Positions 7,864 to 16,716 of a stretch of 64,000 bases of DNA are shown one piece after another. The notes under the pieces are model-generated. The model did not search any database. It worked only from the letters and a program-made list of their open reading frames with translations, and had not been told where the DNA came from. The DNA comes from Gemmatimonadota bacterium. Its GTDB lineage: Bacteria; Gemmatimonadota; Gemmatimonadetes; Longimicrobiales; Gaopeijiaceae. The first letter of the stretch is position 1, and each line of letters starts with the position of its first letter. The stretch is taken from positions 62,001 to 126,000 of the forward strand of contig JAPPOV010000026.1 of NCBI GenBank assembly GCA_028873595.1, in the 5' to 3' direction. The position numbers and the translations under genes are program-made.

Positions 7864-7880
7864 GGTCGTCGGGTACGACC
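7864..7880 (+). terminator. Weak hairpin after the cupin gene
   Basis: GGTCGT (7864-7869) pairs with ACGACC (7875-7880) around a 5-nt loop, four bases after the cupin stop codon. No T tract follows. It may help end transcription, or protect the 3' end, between the convergent cupin and PQQ dehydrogenase genes. Confidence 0.25.
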
Positions 7881-8030
7881 CCGTCAGGCGAACTCGACGA
7901 CTCGCATCTCGTCGCTACCGGTCTTCTGCGGGTCCATGAGGCGCTGGGGATGAATGTTTCGACAGAGGGCGTCTTGCGTGGGAGCGCCAACATGATCCTG
8001 GCAACCGGCGTGTGCCAACCAGACGGACCA

Positions 8031-9965
8031 TCAGTCGACCGGTAAGGCCAAAGCAATGAGTTCTGCTGGCTGCCCACCACCACCGATCGCCATCACGATG
8101 AACTGCCGTCCGTCGTGCATGTACGTCATGGGCAGACCGACTTGAGCGTTCGGAAGCTCGAGTTCCGCGATGGTCTCACCCGTGGTCTTGTCGAGGGCTC
8201 GGAACATGGGAGCACCGGAGGCTCCCTCGCCGGTGAAGAGAAGAGTGCTCGTGACCAGCACGCTGGCTCGCGAGACCTTCCCTGTCCGCGGCACGAGCTC
8301 GGGCTCGATTCCCAGCGCCTCAGCGACACCATCGGGAGTGTCCCCGTTGGGTACGGTCCAGGCGTGATCGCCACTCGACAGGTCCAGCGCGGTCACGCGG
8401 CCCCACGGTGGCTTGACGATCGGGATGCCCCGGGCGATCTGCGCGCGAGCGAAGCCGAAGATGTAGTCCATGTCCGACTGCTCGCCGCCTGGAATGAGCT
8501 GTAGCACGGACGCATTGGTCTGTGAGCCTACGTACAGCATGCCCGTCTCCGGGTCGAGCGCTCCACCCTCCCAGTTCGCCCCACCGATCGTGCTGGGCAG
8601 CGAAAGGGTCCCCTGGGTGCCGTCGGGTGCATCACGAAGCGACGGCGGTGTGAAGAGCGGCCCCATCCGATAGTCGGCAACCGCTTCGAGTGCGCGTGCC
8701 TTGATCTCGGGCGTGAAGTCGATCAGATCGTCTTCGCTGAAGCCCTGACGGTCGAAGGGCGGAGGTTTCGTGGGAAAGGGCTGGGTCGGCGAAGTCCATT
8801 CGCCCGGCACATCCGTCTGAGGAACCTCTCGCTCCTCGATGGGCCAGATCGGCTCACCGGTCAGGCGGTCGAAGACGTAGGTGAAGCCCTGCTTCGTCAG
8901 TTGTGCGACGATCTTTCGCGGCGTTCCGTCGACGTCGATGTCGGCCAGGATGGGGAAGGTCGGATTATCCCAGTCCCAGATGTCGTGGTGAATGATCTGG
9001 TAATGCCAGACCTTCTCACCGGTCCTGGAATCCAGGCACACGAGGCTCGTGGAAAAGAGGTTGTCGCCGTGCCGGTGCCCACCGTAGTAGTCGCCCGTGG
9101 CGGCCTCTGTCGGCACGTAGACGTATCCAGTCTCTGCATCGAACGAGATGGGCGCCCACGCCGCGGCGTTGCCGCTGTAGGCCCAAGACTCGTACATCCA
9201 CGTCTCATTCCCTTCTTCGCCCGGCTCCGGGATCGTCTTGAACGTCCACAGCAGCGCTCCGGTACGCGCATCGAAGCCTCGGATGTCCCCCGGAGTATTC
9301 GTCATCGAAGGTGGGCGCAGTCCTACGTGATGGGCTGAACCCACGACGATGACATCCCCGACTACAGTGGGTGGCGAGCTCGCCCCGATCGTACCCACGA
9401 GTGGGGTGCCATCCCGGGCACGATGTTCGTCGTTGAGGTCTACCGTGCCGGCGTCCCCGAAGCCGTCGACCGGCTGGCCGGTCTCGGCGTCCAGCGAGAC
9501 CATGTGGTAGCCGGGTGTCACGACGATGATCCGATTGTCACCTGCGCCGTCGGTCCAGTACCCGACACCTCGACCCGGATTGGCACGTGGAGCCTCCGCC
9601 AGACGCCGACCCTCGTCCATCGTCCACATCCAGAGGGTCTCGCCCGTGCCGGCGTCGATCGCGACGACAGCGCGGCGCTGTCCGGCGGTCGCGTAGAGGA
9701 CACCGTCGACCATCAGCGGTGTCGTGGCAGAACGAATGCGTGGGTTCGGACCGTAGTTTCGACCACTCCAACGCCACGCGATCTCGAGTTCCCCGACATT
9801 GGTCGCGTCGATCTGATCGAGCGCTGCATACCGTGTGTGTCCGGGATCTCCTCCGTACACAGACCATTGGCCGTCGTCGACTCCGGTTTGCGCGAATGCG
9901 GGTGTGGCGAAGAGCGCTGCGAGGGTCAGTGCTACAGGGATGATCCGGCGGGCGTTGTGACGCAT
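8031..9965 (-). CDS. PQQ-dependent quinoprotein dehydrogenase (glucose/alcohol type)
   Basis: This is a secreted protein of 644 residues with a cleavable signal peptide (hydrophobic core at 10-22, AFAQ cleavage site). The rest is a PQQ beta-propeller with repeated W-motif blocks such as DAGTGETLWMW, DAETG, DARTGALLWTF, DSRTGEKVWHY and DRLTGEPIWP. The HHDIWDWDNPTFP segment is typical of membrane-type pyrroloquinoline quinone glucose dehydrogenase relatives. It lacks the N-terminal membrane anchor of Gcd and has no heme-c CxxCH motif, so electrons must go to a separate carrier. It probably oxidises sugars or alcohols in the periplasm. PQQ biosynthesis genes are not in the window. Confidence 0.92.
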   Translation of the reverse strand: MRHNARRIIPVALTLAALFATPAFAQTGVDDGQWSVYGGDPGHTRYAALDQIDATNVGELEIAWRWSGRNYGPNPRIRSATTPLMVDGVLYATAGQRRAVVAIDAGTGETLWMWTMDEGRRLAEAPRANPGRGVGYWTDGAGDNRIIVVTPGYHMVSLDAETGQPVDGFGDAGTVDLNDEHRARDGTPLVGTIGASSPPTVVGDVIVVGSAHHVGLRPPSMTNTPGDIRGFDARTGALLWTFKTIPEPGEEGNETWMYESWAYSGNAAAWAPISFDAETGYVYVPTEAATGDYYGGHRHGDNLFSTSLVCLDSRTGEKVWHYQIIHHDIWDWDNPTFPILADIDVDGTPRKIVAQLTKQGFTYVFDRLTGEPIWPIEEREVPQTDVPGEWTSPTQPFPTKPPPFDRQGFSEDDLIDFTPEIKARALEAVADYRMGPLFTPPSLRDAPDGTQGTLSLPSTIGGANWEGGALDPETGMLYVGSQTNASVLQLIPGGEQSDMDYIFGFARAQIARGIPIVKPPWGRVTALDLSSGDHAWTVPNGDTPDGVAEALGIEPELVPRTGKVSRASVLVTSTLLFTGEGASGAPMFRALDKTTGETIAELELPNAQVGLPMTYMHDGRQFIVMAIGGGGQPAELIALALPVD

Positions 9966-10066
9966 GTTCGCTCGGGTTTGTGATGTCTGGATCGAGACAA
10001 CGTGGTCTGCCGCCTTCTACGCCGCCAGATTTCCGAGTCACTGACTCCTTCGGTCTGCGGTCCATC

Positions 10067-11092
10067 ATGGGATCTCCTCAACGTCTCGACACCATCCGCG
10101 CCGGGCGGGTCACTGCCTGGCTGTTCATGTTGGTGACGACGGTACTGGCCCTGTGGGCGCTCGGCCCGAGGCCATCGTTTGTGGAGTCGTGGGTCGAGCC
10201 GGAGCTTCCGTCGGATCTGAACGCCTGGGTCGCAGATCGTGAGGCTGACGTACCCGGTCTGAGGGAAGGCGATGGACGGGGTATCGTCTGGGCGGATCCC
10301 GTCACGCAGGAACGGACCGAGTTGAGCATCGTGTACCTGCATGGATTCTCAGCCGACCGTCACGAAATGGAGCCGGTTATTTCGCAGCTGGGCGCAGAGC
10401 TGGGTGCGAACGTCTTCTTCACGCGGCTGCAGGGTCATGGTCGAGACGCAGCGGCCATGGGTGAGGCTACGGTCGAAGGCTGGCTCGCGGACGCGGCCGA
10501 GGCGTTTGCAGTGGGTGCGCGACTTGGGCACCGGGTTGTTCTGGTCGGTACGAGCACGGGGGGAACGCTTGCCACGTGGGTCGCGGCGCGGCCGGAAGCA
10601 CAAGGCCGTCTGGCCGCGATGCTGCTGGTATCGCCGAATTACCAGCCCAGAGACCCAAATTCCCGAGTCTTTCTGCAACCATGGGGAGAGCAGATCGCGA
10701 GACTCGTGGTCGGGGCTGAACGTTGCTGGGAACCCTTGAGCGAGGCTCAGGCCCGCCACTGGACAACGTGCTATCCGATCGGTGCCATCTCGGAGATGAT
10801 GGCACTCGTGGAACGAGTTCGGACGATGGACCTCTCGTCGGTGAAGACCCCGACGATGTTCGTGTACTCGCCCGACGACGAGGTGGTGGACTCACGCGAG
10901 ACGGATGCTCGGTCTGCGACGATGACGAGCGCGACGGTCCGGACGGTCGACGTCCCCGAGACCACGGACCCATCCCGTCACGTTCTGGCGGGCGATATCG
11001 TATCCCCCGAGTCGAACGAACAGGTCGTGCGACTCATGGCCGACTTCCTTCGTGAGCAGCTTGTCGAAAGGACGGCTGTCTCTGGAGCATGA
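10067..11092 (+). CDS. Membrane-anchored alpha/beta hydrolase
   Basis: From ATG 10067 the product has 341 residues, with one N-terminal membrane segment (residues about 15-32) followed by an alpha/beta-hydrolase domain. GTG 9980 is an alternative, longer start without a better ribosome-binding site. Catalytic features are the oxyanion segment YLHGFSA, the nucleophile elbow GTSTG, the acid in YSPDDEVVD and the His in SRHVLAGD. The fold resembles serine aminopeptidase/monoacylglycerol lipase-like hydrolases (Hydrolase_4). It probably cleaves an ester or lipid on the outer face of the membrane. The next gene starts 4 nt after its stop, so the two form an operon. Confidence 0.88.
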   Translation: MGSPQRLDTIRAGRVTAWLFMLVTTVLALWALGPRPSFVESWVEPELPSDLNAWVADREADVPGLREGDGRGIVWADPVTQERTELSIVYLHGFSADRHEMEPVISQLGAELGANVFFTRLQGHGRDAAAMGEATVEGWLADAAEAFAVGARLGHRVVLVGTSTGGTLATWVAARPEAQGRLAAMLLVSPNYQPRDPNSRVFLQPWGEQIARLVVGAERCWEPLSEAQARHWTTCYPIGAISEMMALVERVRTMDLSSVKTPTMFVYSPDDEVVDSRETDARSATMTSATVRTVDVPETTDPSRHVLAGDIVSPESNEQVVRLMADFLREQLVERTAVSGA

Positions 11093-11096
11093 GTGA

Positions 11097-11624
11097 ATGA
11101 CCGAGATCGAGCCACTACTCATCGACGGATCGTCGCCGGCCGGGCCTGACGACCTGCTGGGCCGATTGGAACAGCTCGGCATCGAGTCGACGACCGTCGC
11201 TCACCCGGCGGTCTTCACCGTAGAGGAGGCGCGCACGTATCGAGAAGGTATGACCGGTGCCTTCACGAAGAACCTCTTCGTGCGCGACAAGAAGGGCGCG
11301 ATGTGGCTCATCGTCGCGATCGAATCCGCGACGGTGAACCTGCGGGCGGTCGCAGAATCACTCGGGCACAGGCGCTTCTCGTTCGGGAGTCCCCAGCGCT
11401 TGATGCACTATCTGGGCGTCATCCCCGGGTCCGTAACTCCGTTCGGTGTGGTCAACGACCTCGAGGGACACGTCCGGGTCGCACTCGACGAAGGCTTGAG
11501 AGCCTTTGATATCTGGAACTTTCATCCGCTCGTGAACTCGATGACGACGACGCTTCGAGCGGAGGACATGCTTCACTTCCTCGACGAGGTCGGTCATCCG
11601 CCGACCTGGGTGACGCTCGGCTAG
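11097..11624 (+). CDS. YbaK/ProX-type prolyl-tRNA editing deacylase
   Basis: The 175-residue protein belongs to the YbaK/aminoacyl-tRNA-synthetase-associated domain family, the freestanding relatives of the ProRS editing domain. Diagnostic segments are HPAVFTVEEA near residue 36 and GAFTKNLFVRDKKG, which contains the conserved Lys needed for deacylation. Other matches are a strand ending LIVAIES and the FHPLVNSMTTTL segment near the C-terminus. ProXp-ala/PrdX proteins of this type hydrolyse Ala-tRNA(Pro) in trans. It follows the hydrolase gene after 4 nt, and its stop abuts the convergent amidase gene. Confidence 0.92.
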   Translation: MTEIEPLLIDGSSPAGPDDLLGRLEQLGIESTTVAHPAVFTVEEARTYREGMTGAFTKNLFVRDKKGAMWLIVAIESATVNLRAVAESLGHRRFSFGSPQRLMHYLGVIPGSVTPFGVVNDLEGHVRVALDEGLRAFDIWNFHPLVNSMTTTLRAEDMLHFLDEVGHPPTWVTLG

Positions 11625-11625
11625 T

Positions 11626-13122
11626 TCAGATCTCCCGAGCCATGGGGCTCAGCCGATCGAACCACGGGCGCGCGCGCTCGAGCTGCCCGGCGAGCCTGAA
11701 GAGCGTGTCTTCGCGAGCGAAGCGCCCCACGAAGTGCACCCCGACCGGGAGTCCCTCGTCGTTCCAGTACAGCGGAGCAGACATCGCTGGATGCCCAGTC
11801 ATGTTGTAGACCGGAGTCCAGGGGATGAAGTCAAGCGCCGATTTCGCCGCTTGGTCGATCAGGCCAGCGGCCTTCATGAGTCGTCCGGAGCCGAACATTC
11901 CGATGAACTTGAGCTGTGCACGCTCCGATGGGCTGGGCCCCACGGTTCCCAGCGGAGGCGGCGGTACGGACACGGTTGGCGTGAGCACGACATCGTAGCG
12001 TTCGAAGAAGTCGCCCACGTCGCGCGCCATCACCTCCATCCGTCGTAGCGACGCGGCATATTCGTGTGCGGAAAGAGCGTCGGAAATGAGGCCCAAAGCC
12101 CACGTCGCGGGTTCGAGTTCCTTCCGCTCCGGCCGACGTCCGACCGCTGCGGCCGCCTCGTCCAGATCCGCGCCCAGCTCGCCGGCTACGACGGTGAGGA
12201 AGTCGCGGGCGAAGGCTTCGCCGTCGATCGTGACATGGTCTTCGACCACCTCGTGGCCCAGTGACTCGAGCAAGGAGGCGGCGTCCGTAACTGCGTTGAT
12301 GCAGTCCTGGTGAACCTTGGTCTCGACACAGGGGATCGTTGTGTACGCGATCCGGAGGGGCCGGGGTGGCTGGTCTACTTCCGACAGCCAGGACCGCTGC
12401 GGCAGCGGGATCTCGAACGCGACGCCGGGGTCGGGGCCATGGGTCGCATCGAGCATTGCCGCGCTGTCGCGCACGCTTCGCGTGATCACATGCTCGACCG
12501 AAGCTCCGCGCCAGAACTGCCCTCGTCGGGGCCCGGTCGGAGTTCGGCCGCGACTGGGCTTGAGTCCAAAGAGCCCGCAGCACGAAGCCGGGATACGAAT
12601 CGAGCCTCCACCGTCTCCTCCGCCGGCCATCGGCACGATGCCAGCCGCGATCGCGGCCCCCGAGCCGCCGCTCGAGCCACCAGGGCTCCGTTCCGGATTC
12701 CACGGATTGAGCGCAGGACCCCATAGCTCGGGTTCGGTGACTGGCTGCAGGCCCCACTCCGGGGTGTTCGTCTTACCCAGGACGCTGACGCCGGTCGCTT
12801 TCACCCTATTCGCCAGTTCGGAGTCCCACGTGACGACATGATTTCGAAGGAAGCGGCTTCCGGCCGAGGTCGGATGACCTGCGTACATCGATGCGAGGTC
12901 CTTGGCCAGAAACGGGACCCCGGTGAAAGGCCCGTCGATGGGCCGCTCTGCCGCTCGGCGGGCATCCTCCTCCATCCTCCGCACGACAGCGTTGATACGC
13001 GGGTTCACCGCCTCCAGCCGTGCGACGGCGACCTCGAGGAGTTCCATCGCAGTCACATCTCCCCTACGCACGGCTGCTGCGAGCGCCAGTCCGTCGTGGG
13101 CGAGGTACTCCTCGTACGTCAT
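11626..13122 (-). CDS. Amidase-signature family amidohydrolase
   Basis: This is a full-length amidase-signature enzyme of 498 residues. The Ser-cisSer-Lys triad is intact: Lys in FLAKDLA near residue 74, the cis-Ser in the glycine/serine-rich GGSSGGSGAAIAAG block near 150, and the nucleophile in GGGSIRIPASC near 174. Relatives include 6-aminohexanoate cyclic-dimer hydrolases and aryl amidases; the GatA-specific neighbours are absent, so this is not a tRNA amidotransferase subunit. There is no signal peptide, so it is cytoplasmic. The substrate is unknown, but the enrichment in amide-cleaving enzymes across the window suggests peptide or amide scavenging. Confidence 0.92.
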   Translation of the reverse strand: MTYEEYLAHDGLALAAAVRRGDVTAMELLEVAVARLEAVNPRINAVVRRMEEDARRAAERPIDGPFTGVPFLAKDLASMYAGHPTSAGSRFLRNHVVTWDSELANRVKATGVSVLGKTNTPEWGLQPVTEPELWGPALNPWNPERSPGGSSGGSGAAIAAGIVPMAGGGDGGGSIRIPASCCGLFGLKPSRGRTPTGPRRGQFWRGASVEHVITRSVRDSAAMLDATHGPDPGVAFEIPLPQRSWLSEVDQPPRPLRIAYTTIPCVETKVHQDCINAVTDAASLLESLGHEVVEDHVTIDGEAFARDFLTVVAGELGADLDEAAAAVGRRPERKELEPATWALGLISDALSAHEYAASLRRMEVMARDVGDFFERYDVVLTPTVSVPPPPLGTVGPSPSERAQLKFIGMFGSGRLMKAAGLIDQAAKSALDFIPWTPVYNMTGHPAMSAPLYWNDEGLPVGVHFVGRFAREDTLFRLAGQLERARPWFDRLSPMAREI

Positions 13123-13253
13123 GCTCGTCGGCCTTCGCCCGATTCGGGCCGCAGTATGGTGATCAGGTTCGTGGCTGAGACTAGGGCCGGCGGTGCCAAT
13201 GATTCAAGCGCCGAGTTCGTTGGGTGGTCACGGAAAGGGCAGTAACTTCCAGG

Positions 13254-14084
13254 ATGAGCCTGCTCTGGGATTCCGGGATGCGTCCCGTCGACTTCGTGCT
13301 TCATCCGACCGACCTCTCCGAGGCTTCGGAGCGCGCATTTCATCATGCTCTGGCGGTGTCGGTCCGCCTCGGCGCGCAGTTCACACTTCTCCACGCTGTC
13401 GGGCGACGGGCTACGGACGATTGGTCGCAATTTCCGTCCGTCCGGTCCAAGCTCGGACAGTGGAAGGCCGCGGGAACGATGGATGGCCTCGGGGATCGAC
13501 ATCGGCAGGCCAGTATTTCCAAGATCGAGGTCGATATTCGCGACCCGGTCGCTGCCTCCCTTCAGTATATCGATCGGAACGGAGTGGACCTGATCGTCCT
13601 GGCCACCACCGGCCGACGCGGTCTGGCTCGGCTGGTCCGTGCCCCAAGGGCGGAACTCCTGGCGCGCAAGTCGAAGCTGATGACACTCTTTGTGCCGGAT
13701 GGCGCGCGAGTCTTCGTCGATGGCGCGACTGGGGAGGTGACGCTCAAGCGTATTCTCATCCCGGTCGATCCCGCGACCGATCCGCGACCGGCGATGGTGC
13801 GAGCCGTGAACGCCGGTCCGCTGACTCAAGTGGCGGTGGTGGGTGGCGACTTCAACGCGTGGGCGGGAAACGAGTCAGCGCTTCAGCTCATGCGTGACGC
13901 CTTTCCGGAGTCACCACCGTGGGACAATCTCGGTACACGTGGTTCGTTCCCGACCGACCACATCTTCTTCCGGAGCGCGGCGTATACGCAGTTTAAGTTG
14001 GAACGGTACGTGCGTATCGGGGAGACGTACGGATCCGATCACAACGGGCGGCGGGCCACGCTCAGGGATCGTTCCTCACGATAG
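13254..14084 (+). CDS. Chimera: universal stress protein joined to an EEP nuclease/phosphatase C-terminus
   Basis: From ATG 13254 (276 residues; GTG 13224 and ATG 13278 are alternatives) the protein begins with a UspA domain at about 10-147. A second UspA domain starts at 164 (LKRILIPVDPATDP) but stops at about 187. From 189 on, the sequence is the C-terminal part of an endonuclease/exonuclease/phosphatase domain, with VVGGDFNAW (196-203), PTDHIFFR (233-240) and YGSDHNG (259-265). The N-terminal half of that fold, which holds the first metal-binding residues, is missing, so catalysis is unlikely. The join falls near nucleotide 13812 and keeps the frame. It reads as two formerly separate genes fused by deletion, or as an assembly misjoin. 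Confidence 0.75.
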   Translation: MSLLWDSGMRPVDFVLHPTDLSEASERAFHHALAVSVRLGAQFTLLHAVGRRATDDWSQFPSVRSKLGQWKAAGTMDGLGDRHRQASISKIEVDIRDPVAASLQYIDRNGVDLIVLATTGRRGLARLVRAPRAELLARKSKLMTLFVPDGARVFVDGATGEVTLKRILIPVDPATDPRPAMVRAVNAGPLTQVAVVGGDFNAWAGNESALQLMRDAFPESPPWDNLGTRGSFPTDHIFFRSAAYTQFKLERYVRIGETYGSDHNGRRATLRDRSSR

Positions 14085-14212
14085 CTACCCCAACGCGTAC
14101 GCTACAGGTCGGACGGCCAGTGACCCGTTTATGGCGACCCGCAAGCATATGCGTGACCGTGGCCCTGGCGTACCGTTCCGAGTGACAGATGCCTTGAGAG
14201 AGGGAGGTAGCA

Positions 14213-15070
14213 GTGCTGCAAAGCGAGGTGCGACCCCTGAGGCGCGTACTCCTGCGGCATGCGCGAGACGCGTTCGGGTCTCCTGACGAGGTTCGTCGGC
14301 GGTGGCGTGAGCTCAACTATCTGGGGGAGCCGGACTTCGACGCCGCATGCCGGGAGTACGATGCCTTTGCGGGGCTCCTCGAACAGCTTGGGGCTACGAT
14401 CGACTGGATGACGGGCGATGACCTCGGCCTCGATTCCATGTACGTACGGGATGCCTCCATCGTCTCCGAGCGGGGAGTGATTCTGTGCTCGATGGGGAAG
14501 GGAGCACGTTCGGACGAGCCGGCAGCTCAGGGGCGAACGTTCGACAGGCTGGGCACGCATGTTCTCGGTACCGTGGAATCGCCGGGTACCGTCGAGGGTG
14601 GAGATGTGACCTGGCTCGATGAAAGGACACTCGCGATCGCCCGTGGGTACCGAACCAACGACGCTGGTATCGAGCAGCTCAAGCAGCTCCTGCCGGATGT
14701 GGAACTCGCTCGCGTGCCGCTTCCACACTTTCGAGGACCGGGTGACGTCTTTCACCTCATGTCGATCCTGTCCCCGCTGGACGATGACCTGATGCTCGTC
14801 TACTCGCCGTTGATGCCCATTCCCTTTCGGGAGCTCTTGCTCGAGCGAGGCTTCGAGTTGGTGGAGGTCCCGGAAGACGAGTTTGATTCGCAGGGGTGCA
14901 ACGTACTCGCTGTCGCGCCCCGCGTGGTGGTCGCTCTCGACGGAAACCCGGAGACCCGTCGTCGAATGGAAGAGGTGGGAGTAGAGGTCCACTCTTTTCA
15001 GGGCCGGGAAATCAGCCTGAAAGGCTGTGGTGGCCCGACGTGCCTCACCCGCCCCCTGGAGCGGTCGTAG
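14213..15070 (+). CDS. Dimethylargininase (DDAH)/amidinotransferase-superfamily hydrolase
   Basis: The GTG start at 14213 has a strong GGAGG ribosome-binding site. The 285-residue protein has the five-bladed propeller pattern of guanidino-modifying enzymes. The catalytic Cys277 sits in GGPTCLTRPL, the His181 in FHLMS, and the substrate-binding Asp/Glu in VRDASI (residues 78-83) and EGGDVTW (128-134). DDAH-like enzymes convert methylated arginines to citrulline; related members act on arginine or N-succinylarginine, so the substrate is not certain. No arginine deiminase operon genes are nearby. It is convergent with the GH20 gene, with a strong hairpin over its stop codon. Confidence 0.88.
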   Translation: MLQSEVRPLRRVLLRHARDAFGSPDEVRRRWRELNYLGEPDFDAACREYDAFAGLLEQLGATIDWMTGDDLGLDSMYVRDASIVSERGVILCSMGKGARSDEPAAQGRTFDRLGTHVLGTVESPGTVEGGDVTWLDERTLAIARGYRTNDAGIEQLKQLLPDVELARVPLPHFRGPGDVFHLMSILSPLDDDLMLVYSPLMPIPFRELLLERGFELVEVPEDEFDSQGCNVLAVAPRVVVALDGNPETRRRMEEVGVEVHSFQGREISLKGCGGPTCLTRPLERS

Positions 15071-15098
15071 CGGCGTCCCCTGTGGCGCCGCTACGACC
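15063..15098. terminator. 13-bp hairpin between convergent genes
   Basis: Positions 15063-15075 and 15086-15098 form a perfect 13-bp inverted repeat around a 10-nt loop. It overlaps the DDAH stop codon and ends 8 bp before the GH20 stop. There is no T tract on either side. The symmetric position suggests a bidirectional terminator or 3'-end barrier. Confidence 0.6.
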
Positions 15099-15105
15099 CA
15101 GGGCG

Positions 15106-16716
15106 TCAGTGATCGAGTGGTCGATAGTTCACGCCGAGTGCATCGAAGCGAGCCAGGTGCCATTCGATTCGCTCGAGAAAGTCTTCATAGTTCTTCGCCT
15201 CGGCCGGTGACCATACGACTTCGGACAGCGCGAGCATGCGGGGGAGCAGCATGTACTCGACGTGATCCCCGGTCTTCATGTACTCGGTCCAGACGTTGCC
15301 CTGCGCACCGATGATCCTGGCCTTGTCCCGATCTCTCAGCTGTGGCGGAACGGGCTCGTAGGAGTAGACCGTGTCGAGTGGCAGGAAGCCTCCGATCGCA
15401 AAGGGCTCAGCGTCCTGATCTTCCGACTGGTAGTAGTCGAAGTAGAGATGGCTGTAGGGTGTCATCACGACATCGTGCCCTCGGCGCGACGCCTCGATGC
15501 CGCCGATGGTTCCGCGCCACGACATCACGGTCGCATTCGGTGGCAGGCCGCCCTCGAGGATCTCGTCCCACCCGATCAAACGCTTTCCGTTCTCGTTGAG
15601 GAAGCGCTCGATGCGACGAATGAAATACCCCTGGACCTGCTCCACGTCGTTGTACCCCTCGCGGACCATGAGATCGCGGACGTAGTCGCTGTCTTCCCAG
15701 CGCGTCTTCGGCGCCTCGTCTCCACCGATGTGGACGTATTCGCCGGGGAAGAGCTCGATCACTTCGGCCAGTACGTTCTCCAGGAACTCGAAGGTCTCTT
15801 CGTATGGGCAGTAGATGTCTTCGAAGACGCCCCAGGTCATGGCGACCTCGAACGGACCTTCGGTGCATGCCAGTTCAGGGTATGCGGCCAGGGTCGCCTG
15901 AGCGTGGCCCGGCATCTCGATTTCGGGGATGATGGTGACGTGGCGTGCCTCGGCATACGCGACGATGTCACGGACTTCATCCTTGGTGTAGAACCCCCCG
16001 TACCGAATCCCATCGCCATTGAACTCGTCGAGTCCGTGGCCGATCTGGGTCTGCTCTCGAAACGCCGAGATTTCGGTGAGGAGTGGATACCGGTCGATCT
16101 CGAGCCGCCATCCCTGGTCCTCGGTCAGGTGCCAGTGGAAGCGATTGATCTTGTAGCGAGCGAGCAGGTCGATGTAGTGCTTGATGAACTCCGGGGGGAA
16201 AAAGTGCCGCGCCACGTCCAGGTGCACGCCACGATATGAGAAGCGTGGCGTATCTTCGATCTCGGTCACTGGCACTTCGAACGACTCAGGGGTTCCGCCC
16301 GTTTCGGCGTCCGGAGGCATGAGCTGGCTCAGGGTCTGCAACCCGTACAGAAGGCCGGCATGATCTGCTGCCGAAAGGTCGATGCCGTCCCGGGTGACAT
16401 GGAGTCGATAGCTCTCCGGCTCACCCTGACCGTCGACGCCGAAGCGGAAGACCCCATCCTCTGCAGGCGAGAGCGACAGTGCCCCGCTCTCGCGGAAGGG
16501 GGTTGCCCAGATGTCGAAGACGGACAGCGCGCCTTCATCGCTGGAATCCAGGAATTGCACCCCGACCGTCGCGTCGAGCGTGAACGTGCCACTTCTCATC
16601 ACAACCTGTTCAGGTACCGGGATGATAGAGTGCTCAGGCACCCGGTCACATGCCCCCAGGAACACCATGAGCCCGATGGTTCCAAGCCGGGGGACCCTCG
16701 TGTATCGACTCTTCAT
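15106..16716 (-). CDS. Beta-N-acetylhexosaminidase lipoprotein, GH20
   Basis: ATG 16716 overlaps the upstream ALDH stop as ATGA and gives 536 residues with a lipoprotein signal ending FLGAC (Cys23). The GH20 N-terminal domain covers about 30-155. The barrel begins at RGVHLDVARHFFPPEFIK (162-179). The catalytic Asp333-Glu334 pair lies in YVHIGGDEAP, and HWHLTEDQGW (194-203) is another family signature. The enzyme removes terminal GlcNAc or GalNAc from chitooligosaccharides, glycoproteins or muropeptides outside the cytoplasm. A longer frame from 16812 lacks the signal at the right place and would overlap ALDH extensively. Confidence 0.95.
   Translation of the reverse strand: MKSRYTRVPRLGTIGLMVFLGACDRVPEHSIIPVPEQVVMRSGTFTLDATVGVQFLDSSDEGALSVFDIWATPFRESGALSLSPAEDGVFRFGVDGQGEPESYRLHVTRDGIDLSAADHAGLLYGLQTLSQLMPPDAETGGTPESFEVPVTEIEDTPRFSYRGVHLDVARHFFPPEFIKHYIDLLARYKINRFHWHLTEDQGWRLEIDRYPLLTEISAFREQTQIGHGLDEFNGDGIRYGGFYTKDEVRDIVAYAEARHVTIIPEIEMPGHAQATLAAYPELACTEGPFEVAMTWGVFEDIYCPYEETFEFLENVLAEVIELFPGEYVHIGGDEAPKTRWEDSDYVRDLMVREGYNDVEQVQGYFIRRIERFLNENGKRLIGWDEILEGGLPPNATVMSWRGTIGGIEASRRGHDVVMTPYSHLYFDYYQSEDQDAEPFAIGGFLPLDTVYSYEPVPPQLRDRDKARIIGAQGNVWTEYMKTGDHVEYMLLPRMLALSEVVWSPAEAKNYEDFLERIEWHLARFDALGVNYRPLDH

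Noticed and set aside
7857-8041. In-frame continuation after the cupin TGA with a nearby hairpin, considered as a second selenoprotein.
   Set aside because: The cupin is already full length, the continuation resembles no cupin, and the hairpin loop lies only about 10 nt after the TGA, too close for a SECIS.
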